Below, in pieces: positions 53,701 to 61,839 of a stretch of 64,000 nt of DNA. A program made the position numbers and the translations under genes. The stretch comes from Chryseobacterium gleum (GTDB taxonomy: Bacteria > Bacteroidota > Bacteroidia > Flavobacteriales_D > Crocinitomicaceae), in assembly GCA_945882095.1 (NCBI GenBank), contig CAMCWF010000008.1, positions 1 through 64,000 of the forward strand. Reading direction: 5' to 3'. How positions within the stretch are numbered: the stretch's first letter is position 1; each line of letters opens with the position of its first letter. A model generated the notes under the pieces. That model worked only from the letters and a program-made list of their open reading frames with translations. It was not told the origin of the DNA and did no database searches.

Positions 53701-54668
53701 TCTTCAGTTATTCGGAGCACCTCATGTTTTACCACATTTCCTTCCAAATCTTTCACTGAGAAGACATAATTTCCAGGGTTTAATGTCAACGTTACATTTC
53801 CTTCTGAATGGGTACGTTGGTGTGTAAAAACAAGTGTCCCTGTCAAATCATACACTTCGGTAGTGCCCATTGGCAATTGTTTCCAATGAAAAACTTTATC
53901 AAATGTAAACATGGCAAAGGAATGCTGGTTTTCAGTTGTAGCGGCGTTTAACGGTTGTACAAAAACAGGGTGATTGTCAATGTTCTTCATAATTTCCCCA
54001 TTCAATCCCGTTTGGTCATGAAGTATGTCTACCGTGGATAGCGGCATGCCATAAAGCCATTGTTCCAGGTGACATTCCATGTACAAATCAATTTGATTTG
54101 GCGTGGTTTGGGTAGCCACTATGTTTTGGTTAACTACCTTTTGGTTGTTGTTTCCCAAATTGTGCATTTCAAAATAGGTTTCGGGATTTTGGTCGTTATT
54201 GCCATCGGCGTATCCACCCACAATCATGTGCATGTATCCCGCTTGCCATCCCCAATACATAGAAGGACTTTGAAAACTTAATGGATGAGAAGCAGGGTAC
54301 GAGGAAATATCTTGTGCTTCGGTACCATTTTGTACATTCAACCGTTGAGGTACACCTACCATAAATTCAATTTGTTCAATGGTTGTAAGAGATAATTCTC
54401 CCAAATAAAATGAAAACGTGTCAGGTTTCGCAATGAAGACGGAGGGAATAACGTTGTGAATTTGTCCGCCATCGTGAATAATTTTAACATCGGAAATGTA
54501 ATACATGAAATGGTCAAATGTAACGGTCACCCCATCCAATCCCACATAATTGGTGTTCAGTTGAAAATCCTGGTTGAAAAATTTTGGTGCGATGTTCAAG
54601 AATGTATGTTTTTGTGCCCATGAACTGGAGGACAAAAAAAGGAGCAATATCAACCAACTGTTTTTCAT
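53697..54668 (-). CDS. MbnP-like copper protein with a T9SS-like C-terminal tail
   Basis: This 323-residue protein has a signal peptide (ending SSWAQ) and an MbnP-like domain (about 20-235). Landmarks include TVTFDHFMYYISDVKII, the SPSMYWGWQAGYMHM core at 135-149 with closely spaced Trp residues, and further His/Met residues. In the MbnP/MbnH pairs of methanotrophs the partner converts a Trp of MbnP into kynurenine, which takes part in copper binding. After the domain an extra C-terminal part (about 240-323) reads like a T9SS type A CTD: VYDLTGTLVF, then LNPGNYVFSVKDLEGNVVK. Its usual first motif with PNP is not obvious. If the tail works, the protein would be carried to the surface by SprA. 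It overlaps the MbnH-like gene. Confidence 0.8.
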   Translation of the reverse strand: MKNSWLILLLFLSSSSWAQKHTFLNIAPKFFNQDFQLNTNYVGLDGVTVTFDHFMYYISDVKIIHDGGQIHNVIPSVFIAKPDTFSFYLGELSLTTIEQIEFMVGVPQRLNVQNGTEAQDISSYPASHPLSFQSPSMYWGWQAGYMHMIVGGYADGNNDQNPETYFEMHNLGNNNQKVVNQNIVATQTTPNQIDLYMECHLEQWLYGMPLSTVDILHDQTGLNGEIMKNIDNHPVFVQPLNAATTENQHSFAMFTFDKVFHWKQLPMGTTEVYDLTGTLVFTHQRTHSEGNVTLTLNPGNYVFSVKDLEGNVVKHEVLRITEE

Positions 54669-54671
54669 GGA

Positions 54672-55472
54672 TTAATCTTTAAATGCAATGTAAAGAACTT
54701 CCTCTGCGGCAATTTGGTAGCGTTGAAACTTCGAGATTGGCATGTGATCCTTGAGAAGGAACGCTTCAACCCGAAAACCTGCTTTTTCTAAATACTGAGG
54801 GTAATCTCTTCCGAATAACCTTACGTGATCCTTTTGCCAGTAATGCAATTCGCGGTCTTCCGGGGTGACAATATTGGGGTCCTCATACGTAAACTCCCTC
54901 TTCATATCCTGAGGAACCTGAAGAATCGCCCAACCCCCACTTTTCATCACGCGAAAAATTTCCTTCATGCATTGAATCGGGTCTTCTACATGTTCCATGA
55001 CGTGGTTACAAATAACGATGTCAAACTTTTGGTCATCCAAAGGAATGTGATGCAAGTCAAAATGAATATCCGCCAAGGGGGATTCTAAATCACCGGTTAA
55101 GTACGTTAGGTTGGATTGTTTTCGGAACTTATGAATAAAACACTGTTCAGGAGCGATGTGCAGCACATCCAAATGCTTGGCGGTAAAGAAATTACTATGG
55201 TTTTTTAAATACAGCCACATCAACCGATGCCTTTCCAGGGTTAAGTCGTAGGGGCACAATACATTTTCTCGATGCGCAACGTCGGAACCATAAGAAAGAA
55301 ATTTCGAAAAGGATTTTTCACAGACAGGGCATTCGACATTATTTCCACGGTACAACCAAGGCGCGAAGAACTTAAAAACATAGCTTAATCGAATCAACAG
55401 GGGTCGAGGTAATGTATTTAACAAGAACTTATACACTTTTTTCACAGGGTAAAAATACGATTTTCGCAACAC
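54672..55472 (-). CDS. Class I SAM-dependent methyltransferase with zinc-ribbon-like start
   Basis: This 266-residue protein has an N-terminal basic segment and a Cys cluster (ECPVC with Cys48 and Cys51, then VLCPYDLTLERHRLMWLYL with Cys73) that resembles a small metal-binding knuckle. A Methyltransf_11-type domain follows, with FDIVICNHVMEHVEDPIQCMKEIFRVMKSGGW carrying motif I-IV features and late GRDYPQYLEKAGF. Enzymes of this architecture are often found near sugar or cell-surface genes, but the substrate is unknown. It lies 18 bases after hutU and 3 bases before the MbnP-like gene. Confidence 0.87.
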   Translation of the reverse strand: MLRKSYFYPVKKVYKFLLNTLPRPLLIRLSYVFKFFAPWLYRGNNVECPVCEKSFSKFLSYGSDVAHRENVLCPYDLTLERHRLMWLYLKNHSNFFTAKHLDVLHIAPEQCFIHKFRKQSNLTYLTGDLESPLADIHFDLHHIPLDDQKFDIVICNHVMEHVEDPIQCMKEIFRVMKSGGWAILQVPQDMKREFTYEDPNIVTPEDRELHYWQKDHVRLFGRDYPQYLEKAGFRVEAFLLKDHMPISKFQRYQIAAEEVLYIAFKD

Positions 55473-55490
55473 AATATGGATCCGCTGGGG

Positions 55491-57494
55491 TTAGTTTGTA
55501 TAAAGCGATTGCAGTATGGCATCCTCAACAAGGTTTGGAATCGTAACCTGAAGTAAAGGTTCCATTTCCATGGCGCGTTCTATTGCGAAGGTGGCATTTG
55601 GGTTCCTTGCCCAGTTTCTGCGAGCGATTCCATTGTTCACATCCCAATGAAGCATCATCGCCAAGTTTTTCCGCGCGCGGTCAGAACCATCCAGTAACAT
55701 TCCAAAACCACCATTGATTACTTCTCCCCAACCCACACCACCACCGTTGTGGATGGAAACCCAGGTAGCGCCCCTAAAGCTGTCTCCAATTACATTCTGA
55801 ATGGCCATGTCTGCTGTAAAACTTGAACCGTCATAAATATTACTGGTTTCCCTAAAAGGTGAATCCGTGCCCGAAACATCGTGATGATCTCTTCCAATGA
55901 CAACCGGTCCAATCACTCCGTTCGCTATCGCTGAATTAAAAGCCTCTGCAATTTTCATTCTTCCTTCTGCGTCGGCATATAAAATCCTAGCCTGCGAGCC
56001 TACTACCATTTTGTTTTCTTGCGCCGCTTTAATCCACTGAATGTTATCCATCAATTGTTGTTGAATTTCTTCGGGTGCGTTTACCAACATATTTTCTAGA
56101 ACTTCACAAGCAATCTGGTCTGTTTTCCGAAGGTCGTCATCCTCTCCCGTGGCACAAACCCATCGAAAGGGTCCAAACCCATAATCAAAGCAAAAGGGAC
56201 CCAAAATATCTTGAATATAAGAAGGGTATTTAAAGTCCAATCCATTTTCTTTCATAATATGAGCGCCTGCTCTGGAAGCTTCCAATAGGAAAGCATTGCC
56301 GTAATCAAAAAAGTACGTCCCTCTTGCGGTATGCTTCTCAATGGTATCTACATGACGTCGCAAAGAATCTTGCACTTGTTTTTTGAATGCATCGGGATTT
56401 GAAGCCATCATTTCATTAGCTTCTTCAAAGGAAAGACCTACGGGGTAATATCCACCCGCATAAGGATTGTGAAGCGAAGTTTGGTCTGACCCTAAGTCGA
56501 TGTATATACCAGCCGCATCAAAGGCTTCCCATACTTCCACCACATTTCCCAAATAGGCGATGGAAACCACTTCATTGGTAGAAAGTGCATTTTTTACACG
56601 TTCGCAAAGCGATGAAATGTCTGTACTTACCTCGTCTACCCAACCTTGGGTGTGACGTGTGTGAATGGCTTTTGGATTCATTTCTGCCGTTACACTTACG
56701 ACCCCTGCGATGTTCCCCGCCTTGGGCTGCGCGCCACTCATCCCACCCAATCCTGCGGTCACAAACAATTTAGTGCCCTTGTTTGCATTTCCTTTAACAA
56801 ACCTGCGCAAAGCATTTAAAATGGTAATGGTTGTGCCATGCACGATTCCTTGGGGACCAATGTACATGTACGAGCCCGCAGTCATTTGACCATATTGCGT
56901 TACCCCTAAGGAATTAAACCTTTCTAAATCATCGGGGGTACTGTGGTTGGGAATCATCATCCCATTGGAGACCACCACCCTTGGCGCATTCGGATGAGAA
57001 GGAAACAAGCCCATCGGATGTCCCGAATACATCACCAACGTTTGCTCATTTGTCATTTTCGCCAAATATTGCATTGTCAAAAGGTACTGCGCCCAATTTT
57101 GAAAAACAGCCCCATTTCCACCATAGGTAATCAATTCGTGGGGATGTTGTGCAACCCTTGGGTCCAAGTTGTTTTGGATCATTAGCATAATGCTTTTGGC
57201 TTCCAAAGAAAGACCAGGATAGTCTGAGATCGGGCGTGCAAACATGTCATAATCTGGACGGAATCTGTACATATAAATCCTTCCGAAGGCTTCCAATTCA
57301 TCGCAAAATTCTCTGCCAAGTTCTTCGTGAAGATGGGCAGGAAAATACCTTAACGCATTTCGTAAAGCCAACTTTTTTTCCGCTATGGTCAAGATGTCTT
57401 TTCGCTTGGGCGCGTGATTTATTCGTGCGTCGTAGGTTTTGGAATCGGGTAAAATTGCAGGTATTCCGGCTAAAATTTGTTCCTGAAAATTCAT
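55491..57494 (-). CDS. hutU: Urocanate hydratase
   Basis: This 667-residue enzyme has the full urocanase signature. ITYGGNGAVFQNWAQY, MYSGHPMGLFPSHPNAPR, QYGQMTAGSYMYIGPQG and the NAD-binding loop GLGGMSGAQ (248-256) are in the first half. The conserved Cys region (GFGPFRWVCATGED) and IHNGGGVGWGEVINGG follow. It converts urocanate to imidazolonepropionate in histidine degradation with tightly bound NAD. It is about 110 residues longer than the classical 555-residue bacterial form, as in the long-form branch. No hutH, hutI or hutG/ftcD is adjacent; it lies 9 bases after the RsmI-like gene in a run of unrelated genes. Confidence 0.95.
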   Translation of the reverse strand: MNFQEQILAGIPAILPDSKTYDARINHAPKRKDILTIAEKKLALRNALRYFPAHLHEELGREFCDELEAFGRIYMYRFRPDYDMFARPISDYPGLSLEAKSIMLMIQNNLDPRVAQHPHELITYGGNGAVFQNWAQYLLTMQYLAKMTNEQTLVMYSGHPMGLFPSHPNAPRVVVSNGMMIPNHSTPDDLERFNSLGVTQYGQMTAGSYMYIGPQGIVHGTTITILNALRRFVKGNANKGTKLFVTAGLGGMSGAQPKAGNIAGVVSVTAEMNPKAIHTRHTQGWVDEVSTDISSLCERVKNALSTNEVVSIAYLGNVVEVWEAFDAAGIYIDLGSDQTSLHNPYAGGYYPVGLSFEEANEMMASNPDAFKKQVQDSLRRHVDTIEKHTARGTYFFDYGNAFLLEASRAGAHIMKENGLDFKYPSYIQDILGPFCFDYGFGPFRWVCATGEDDDLRKTDQIACEVLENMLVNAPEEIQQQLMDNIQWIKAAQENKMVVGSQARILYADAEGRMKIAEAFNSAIANGVIGPVVIGRDHHDVSGTDSPFRETSNIYDGSSFTADMAIQNVIGDSFRGATWVSIHNGGGVGWGEVINGGFGMLLDGSDRARKNLAMMLHWDVNNGIARRNWARNPNATFAIERAMEMEPLLQVTIPNLVEDAILQSLYTN

Positions 57495-57503
57495 TTTTTA
57501 AAA

Positions 57504-58220
57504 CTATTGAGATTTACCAATTAAAAAAACAACCGGACATTTTGACAAATCATAGGCGTTTTCGCGCCAATCTTTGACCATCATGGTTTGAATGTTTTCG
57601 TTGTGCAGTGTTAGGTTTGCTGCAATGCAAATTTCACAATTATCTCCCAATTCATTCAGCAAATCTTCCAAAACATTCATGTTTCGAAAAGGGGTGTCCA
57701 TAAAAATATGCGTATGACCGGTGCGCCTTGCATCCATTTCAAAATCCTTGATTTTTTTAATTCGGTCTTTACGCTCCTTGGGTAAATATCCATGAAAAGA
57801 AAAGGCTTGACCTGAAAAACCACTTGACATGAGTGCCAATACAAAGGCCGAAGGTCCTACCAAAGGATGAATTCTTATTTTCTGGGTATGCGCGATGCTT
57901 ACCAATTCAGCACCGGGATCCGCTATGCCTGGGCATCCGGCTTCCGATATTACGCCAAAGTCATTGCCTTCCAAAAGCGATAAAATACATTTCATTACAT
58001 CGGCTTCAGAACTTCTTTTGTTCAAGGGATAGAACACGCAGTCGTCAATTGGAAAAGCACGGTCTAACTTACGCAATAGCCTACGCGCAGATTTTATTTC
58101 TTCAACGGCAAAATGGCGAAGTGAAAGTAATTTTGCACCTACTTCGGAAGGTAAGATGTCATGGGTAGACTCTCCTCCCAAGGTATTTGGAATCAACCAA
58201 ATCGCTCCTTTTTTAGTCAT
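57504..58220 (-). CDS. RsmI-like SAM-dependent methyltransferase (tetrapyrrole methylase fold)
   Basis: This 238-residue protein is of the COG0313 type. It has IWLIPNTLGG in place of the usual LYLVATPIGN, ISEAGCPGIADPGAELV (compare ISDAGTPLISDPG in RsmI), and the following HPLVGPSAFVLALMSSGF, PKERKDR and NLTLHNE. True RsmI methylates the ribose of C1402 of 16S rRNA. The changed N-terminal and glycine-loop residues place this protein in the RsmI-like paralogue group of Bacteroidota, so its target may differ. It overlaps the LMW phosphatase gene by eight bases. Confidence 0.85.
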   Translation of the reverse strand: MTKKGAIWLIPNTLGGESTHDILPSEVGAKLLSLRHFAVEEIKSARRLLRKLDRAFPIDDCVFYPLNKRSSEADVMKCILSLLEGNDFGVISEAGCPGIADPGAELVSIAHTQKIRIHPLVGPSAFVLALMSSGFSGQAFSFHGYLPKERKDRIKKIKDFEMDARRTGHTHIFMDTPFRNMNVLEDLLNELGDNCEICIAANLTLHNENIQTMMVKDWRENAYDLSKCPVVFLIGKSQ

Positions 58221-58674
58221 TTATTATTTCTTTTAAAACGGCATCTGTAGCCATGTCCAATAAATCGTATACATTTTGAAATCCCGAAGCATTCCCATAA
58301 TAAGGATCTGGCACTGCACTGATTCCGTGGCTGGGTAAAATAGATAAAAGGAGGCGAACTTTATTTTTATAAGCCTCTTGGTCGGTCAATTGAAGAACAT
58401 CTTTAAGATTGTACTCGTCCATGACAAAGATTCGGTCAAAATCTAAAAAATCTTTTGCAGTAAATTGCCTCGCTCTTAAATCCTCGATAACCGTTCCGTT
58501 TCGTTTTGCCGTTTCAATCATTCTTGCATCAGGTGCTTGTCCTATATGATGGGCGCTCGTTCCAGCCGAATCAACCGAAACCAAAAGACCTTGCTCTTGT
58601 ATTTTTTTCCTAAGCAAGCCTTCCGCCATAGGCGATCTGCAAATGTTTCCAAGGCATACCATTAGGATTTTCAT
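58213..58674 (-). CDS. Low-molecular-weight protein-tyrosine phosphatase
   Basis: This 153-residue enzyme starts MKILMVCLGNICRSPMAEG, giving the P-loop Cys-x5-Arg (Cys7 to Arg13). It has the later general-acid motif VPDPYYGNASGF. The active site is complete. LMW-PTPs in bacteria often act on tyrosine kinases of polysaccharide export or as housekeeping phosphatases; there is no kinase gene here. A TTG two codons upstream (58680) is in frame but lies inside a TAACTTTG box, so the ATG at 58674 is taken as the start. It is 28 bases downstream of the glycosyltransferase gene. Confidence 0.93.
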   Translation of the reverse strand: MKILMVCLGNICRSPMAEGLLRKKIQEQGLLVSVDSAGTSAHHIGQAPDARMIETAKRNGTVIEDLRARQFTAKDFLDFDRIFVMDEYNLKDVLQLTDQEAYKNKVRLLLSILPSHGISAVPDPYYGNASGFQNVYDLLDMATDAVLKEIIND

Positions 58675-58708
58675 ATTCAAAGTTACGCTTAATTTGCGAT
58701 TTGTATGC

Positions 58709-59803
58709 TTAAGCCTTGGCGTTCCTGCCTTTCCAAATGGGAGTAAAAAATGGAATGAGTATCAAAAGCAGGAGGTTGTAAATTGGAAAAGTGAATTGGA
58801 AAACCGGAAAGAACAACCAAGCACTAAACCTTTTAAACTTGAAGAAATAGGGGGCATAACAAAACATTTCAAGCAACGATTTCCCAAAGAGTAAAATCAT
58901 AAAACCCAAAACATCCTTTTGATATAAGGCATTTATGCAAAGTGCGACAAAAGTTATGGAGAACAAGGATTGTACAACGCCAAGAAAACTGCTAAAATGG
59001 TCCTTCACACGACCGGTCTTTGCGATCCACCGCAGACGCTGATGAAGAAAATCACTTAATTTCTTTGGGACATCCGAATATACTGCGTACGAAGGCTCAA
59101 CCATCATGCGAACCTTTTTTTTCGCCTTCCTAAAATCTCGCAACAAAAAAATATCATCCCCACTTGGAATGTGCGCATGCGACTGAAAATCATCTGCTGA
59201 ATGAAATGCTTCCAATGAAAAAAGCAGGTTTGCACCACTGGCGATAATGGGACGATACCATCCATATAAACCTACGTTGATTGCATTGATCACATGTAAA
59301 TCCACTTCAAACAAAGCCCTCCAATTGTTTTTAGCAATAAGAATGACAGGTAAAATCCACAAATCCGCTTGTGGCAATTGGTTCAAATTCGAAAAATAAC
59401 TTGGATTAAAAGTGACATCCGCATCCATGGTAAGCACATAGGCCGTTCCTACCCGCGCTAAAGCCTCACGGATGGCTAGCTTTTTACCGAAACGTGATGG
59501 AGGTAAGTGCAGAATGGTAAATGGAATAAAAGCTTGATGTCTTAAAACCACTTCCACGCTATGGTCCTCAGAATGGTCATTTACAAAAATAATTTCTTTC
59601 GGTAGCAAGCTAGATTGCCGCAAACATTGTAAGAATGCGGGTAGGTTTTCTTCCTCATTTCGAAAAGGAACAATCAAAGTAAGATCGTTGAGCTGAATAC
59701 GCCCAAAGGTTTTCCCGTTGCGTTTTTTTTGATAACGGAAAATCCCCAGAACAACCACGCCAAAAGTTAATGCACCATAAAAAAGGAAATACATTAAAAT
59801 CAT
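58709..59803 (-). CDS. Membrane-bound family 2 glycosyltransferase
   Basis: This 364-residue protein has a membrane helix at about 5-22. A GT-A catalytic domain follows (LTLIVPFRNEEENLPAFLQC at 41-60, VNDHSEDHS at 74-82, the DAD metal motif at 127-129, SGDDIFLL, and the acceptor-side QRLRW), then two or more C-terminal helices. The QxxRW motif is typical of membrane-embedded GT2 enzymes that make polysaccharide or glycolipid at the inner face of the membrane. Its start overlaps the stop of the upstream membrane-protein gene by ATGA; pairing of a GT2 with an LPG-synthase-like membrane protein suggests a glycolipid step. Confidence 0.9.
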   Translation of the reverse strand: MILMYFLFYGALTFGVVVLGIFRYQKKRNGKTFGRIQLNDLTLIVPFRNEEENLPAFLQCLRQSSLLPKEIIFVNDHSEDHSVEVVLRHQAFIPFTILHLPPSRFGKKLAIREALARVGTAYVLTMDADVTFNPSYFSNLNQLPQADLWILPVILIAKNNWRALFEVDLHVINAINVGLYGWYRPIIASGANLLFSLEAFHSADDFQSHAHIPSGDDIFLLRDFRKAKKKVRMMVEPSYAVYSDVPKKLSDFLHQRLRWIAKTGRVKDHFSSFLGVVQSLFSITFVALCINALYQKDVLGFMILLFGKSLLEMFCYAPYFFKFKRFSAWLFFPVFQFTFPIYNLLLLILIPFFTPIWKGRNAKA

Positions 59804-60702
59804 TTACGAATGGCTAAATAAATAAGTGAAGATAGCATTGGCACCACGACGTTAAAAACCCAAGTTGCAAATGCAGTAACCAGTACGCATTCCGCAGGAA
59901 AACCAAATGTACAAAATACGGCCACTGACACGCTTTCCCTGACGACGATTTTACCAAACAAAATCGATGGAGAAAGGGTTATGATGCCATAACTCAACAT
60001 CAAAACGAAGATTTGGATAAACTTGAATTCCATCCCAAAAGCTGCCAGTAATAAATGAAATTGCGCAGAAAAAACGAGGTATCTTACAAATGAATAAAAC
60101 AACACTGGAATGCGATCCTTTGTCAAGTTAAAAGAGGACTTAAATTTCTGAAAGTACTTTGAATACGCTGTGCGAAAAAGATGTTGACCGAAAAAATAAA
60201 ACAGGTAACATCCAATACACATCGGAATAAAGAGGTAGTGCAAAAATGCAAAAGAACCCGTGTCCAAAAAAAACAACGAGACGCCAGCGAAACCTATGGA
60301 TACGCCAAACTGCGCCATGTTTTGAACCAAGCTGCCCGCCAGAATTTCACTGTTTTTTGTCCAATCACTGAAATTGATTCTTCCAATGCTGTTTGCAAAC
60401 AAACTTGGTGTAAAAAACGATACAATGATACCTTGGCAAAACAAGGTTCTAAGCAATTGTGCATGGTTCATTCCCCGTTCGTTCATCGTGGTTTTAAATT
60501 TCAAAAACTCAAGTAAAAAGTTGATTGGAATGAGTAACATCGCAACCAACAATAACAAAGGATTTTTAAACACAATGGCATCGAAATGAACCAGTCTCCT
60601 TTGAAGTTGATAACATACAAAGCCTAAAAGGATGAGTAAAAGAATTCGAAAGAATAACTTCTTGTTCAGGTTTAAATAAGTAGTTTTATCTTCTCGATTC
60701 AT
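59800..60702 (-). CDS. Integral membrane protein, lysylphosphatidylglycerol-synthase-TM/UPF0104-like
   Basis: This protein of about 300 residues has seven to eight predicted membrane helices. Its pattern resembles the LPG-synthase/flippase membrane region family: LLVAMLLIPINFLLEFLKFK, ILAGSLVQNMAQFGVSIGFAGVSLFFL, FVLMLSYGIITLSPSILFGKIVVRESVSV, and the late FPAECVLVTAFATWVFNVVVPML. It has no catalytic domain and probably handles a lipid-linked product of the adjacent glycosyltransferase (inference). The start is taken as the ATG at 60702 (MNREDK). An ATG at 60708 would overlap the divergent ruvC start codon within the palindrome CCATGG, and a longer reading frame to 60750 would lie inside ruvC. 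Confidence 0.82.
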   Translation of the reverse strand: MNREDKTTYLNLNKKLFFRILLLILLGFVCYQLQRRLVHFDAIVFKNPLLLLVAMLLIPINFLLEFLKFKTTMNERGMNHAQLLRTLFCQGIIVSFFTPSLFANSIGRINFSDWTKNSEILAGSLVQNMAQFGVSIGFAGVSLFFLDTGSFAFLHYLFIPMCIGCYLFYFFGQHLFRTAYSKYFQKFKSSFNLTKDRIPVLFYSFVRYLVFSAQFHLLLAAFGMEFKFIQIFVLMLSYGIITLSPSILFGKIVVRESVSVAVFCTFGFPAECVLVTAFATWVFNVVVPMLSSLIYLAIRK

Positions 60703-60706
60703 TTCC

Positions 60707-61357
60707 ATGGCTGAAGATAGAATAATTCTCGGAATTGACCCTGGAACCACCGTTCTGGGATATGGGATTATTCAGGTAATCAATGGGAAATTATCTATTC
60801 TAAACTTCGGCATCGTACAATTGCATAAGTTAGAATCCCATCCAGATAAGCTCAAGCGTATCCTCGACCGATTAAATGGCCTTATTATGGAATACAAACC
60901 AGACGAAATGGCCATTGAAGCTCCCTTCTTTGGAAAGAATGTACAATCGATGCTAAAATTAGGTCGTGCACAAGGTGTAGCCATTGCGGCCAGCTTAAAC
61001 CATAATGTTCCTTATGAGGAATACGCGCCAAGGAGAATCAAACAGAGCATAACAGGAAATGGAAATGCGTCCAAAGAACAGGTGGCTGCCATGTTACAAC
61101 ACTTGCTCGGATTTCAAGAGATGCCAAAATACCTAGATGCAACTGATGGATTGGCGGTCGCCGTCTGTCATGTTTTTTCCAAAGGCGTCGGAGAAAACAA
61201 CAAAAAAAATGGGAATTCTTGGACCGCGTATTTGTCACAAAATTCCGACCGGGTAAAAAGTGGCAATCCCACAGGAATTGAAAAGAAAAGGTTGACAAAC
61301 AAGGATAAAATAACGACCCCAATGAAAAAGACCCAATCGCGGAATCCAAAACCCTAA
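60707..61357 (+). CDS. ruvC: Crossover junction endodeoxyribonuclease RuvC with basic C-terminal extension
   Basis: This 216-residue protein has the four acidic catalytic residues in place: Asp11 (GIDPGTT), Glu71 (AIEAPFFG), Asp144 and Asp147 (LDATDGLAVAVCH). It resolves Holliday junctions bound by RuvAB. The nuclease domain ends near residue 162. The remaining about 54 residues are a Lys/Asn/Ser-rich, probably disordered tail (KKNGNSWTAYLSQNSDR onward), which exceeds the usual 170-185 residue length. The start codon is fixed by the RIILGIDPG motif and sits head to head with the divergent membrane-protein gene, leaving only four bases between the two ATGs. It is followed five bases later by rnhA. 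Confidence 0.95.
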   Translation: MAEDRIILGIDPGTTVLGYGIIQVINGKLSILNFGIVQLHKLESHPDKLKRILDRLNGLIMEYKPDEMAIEAPFFGKNVQSMLKLGRAQGVAIAASLNHNVPYEEYAPRRIKQSITGNGNASKEQVAAMLQHLLGFQEMPKYLDATDGLAVAVCHVFSKGVGENNKKNGNSWTAYLSQNSDRVKSGNPTGIEKKRLTNKDKITTPMKKTQSRNPKP

Positions 61358-61362
61358 GTAGT

Positions 61363-61839
61363 ATGGAAAAAAAAATTCGAATTTATACGGACGGCGCTGC
61401 GAAAGGAAACCCTGGACCTGGAGGATTTGGAGTCATTATGGAGTTTGGCAATGTACGTAAAGAATTTTCTAAGGGATTTCGATTGACTACGAACAACCGG
61501 ATGGAGCTTTGGGCAGTGATTTTCGCGTTGGAACAAGTGAACACAAGCACCTACCCCATTCATGTTTATTCCGACTCCAAATATGTCATTGATTCCATTG
61601 TGAAATCATGGGTTTTTGGCTGGGAAAAGAAAGGTTTTAAAGGAAAGAAGAATGCAGACTTATGGAAACGCTACCTTATATTGCATGCGAAATTTCAAAT
61701 GACTTTTCATTGGGTAAAAGGCCATGCTGGCCATCCACAAAATGAACGCTGTGATGTCTTAGCCGTTGCTGCGTCGGCGTCTACCCAATTGGAAATTGAC
61801 ATTGAATATGAAAACTCAAAAGAAGAAGGCTTATTTTGA
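61363..61839 (+). CDS. rnhA: Ribonuclease HI
   Basis: This 158-residue RNase HI has all catalytic acids: Asp10 (YTDGAAKGNPGPGG), Glu48 (NNRMELWAV), Asp71 (VYSDSKYV) and Asp131 (NERCDVLA), plus the basic handle (GWEKKGFKGKKNADLW) and His124 loop (VKGHAGHPQ). It cleaves the RNA strand of RNA:DNA hybrids during replication and R-loop removal. It lies 5 bases after ruvC, so the two DNA-maintenance genes form a pair. Its 3' end overlaps the convergent surface-protein gene by nine bases. Confidence 0.96.
   Translation: MEKKIRIYTDGAAKGNPGPGGFGVIMEFGNVRKEFSKGFRLTTNNRMELWAVIFALEQVNTSTYPIHVYSDSKYVIDSIVKSWVFGWEKKGFKGKKNADLWKRYLILHAKFQMTFHWVKGHAGHPQNERCDVLAVAASASTQLEIDIEYENSKEEGLF

Noticed and set aside
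57504-58220. Naming the gene rsmI
   Set aside because: Key N-terminal and glycine-loop motifs differ from true RsmI, so only an RsmI-like call is supported.
58678-58685. TAACTTTG box just before the LMW phosphatase start as a promoter
   Set aside because: It is a perfect -7 match but has no TTG at the right distance and would place the transcript start on the start codon; kept only as an argument against the TTG start at 58680.
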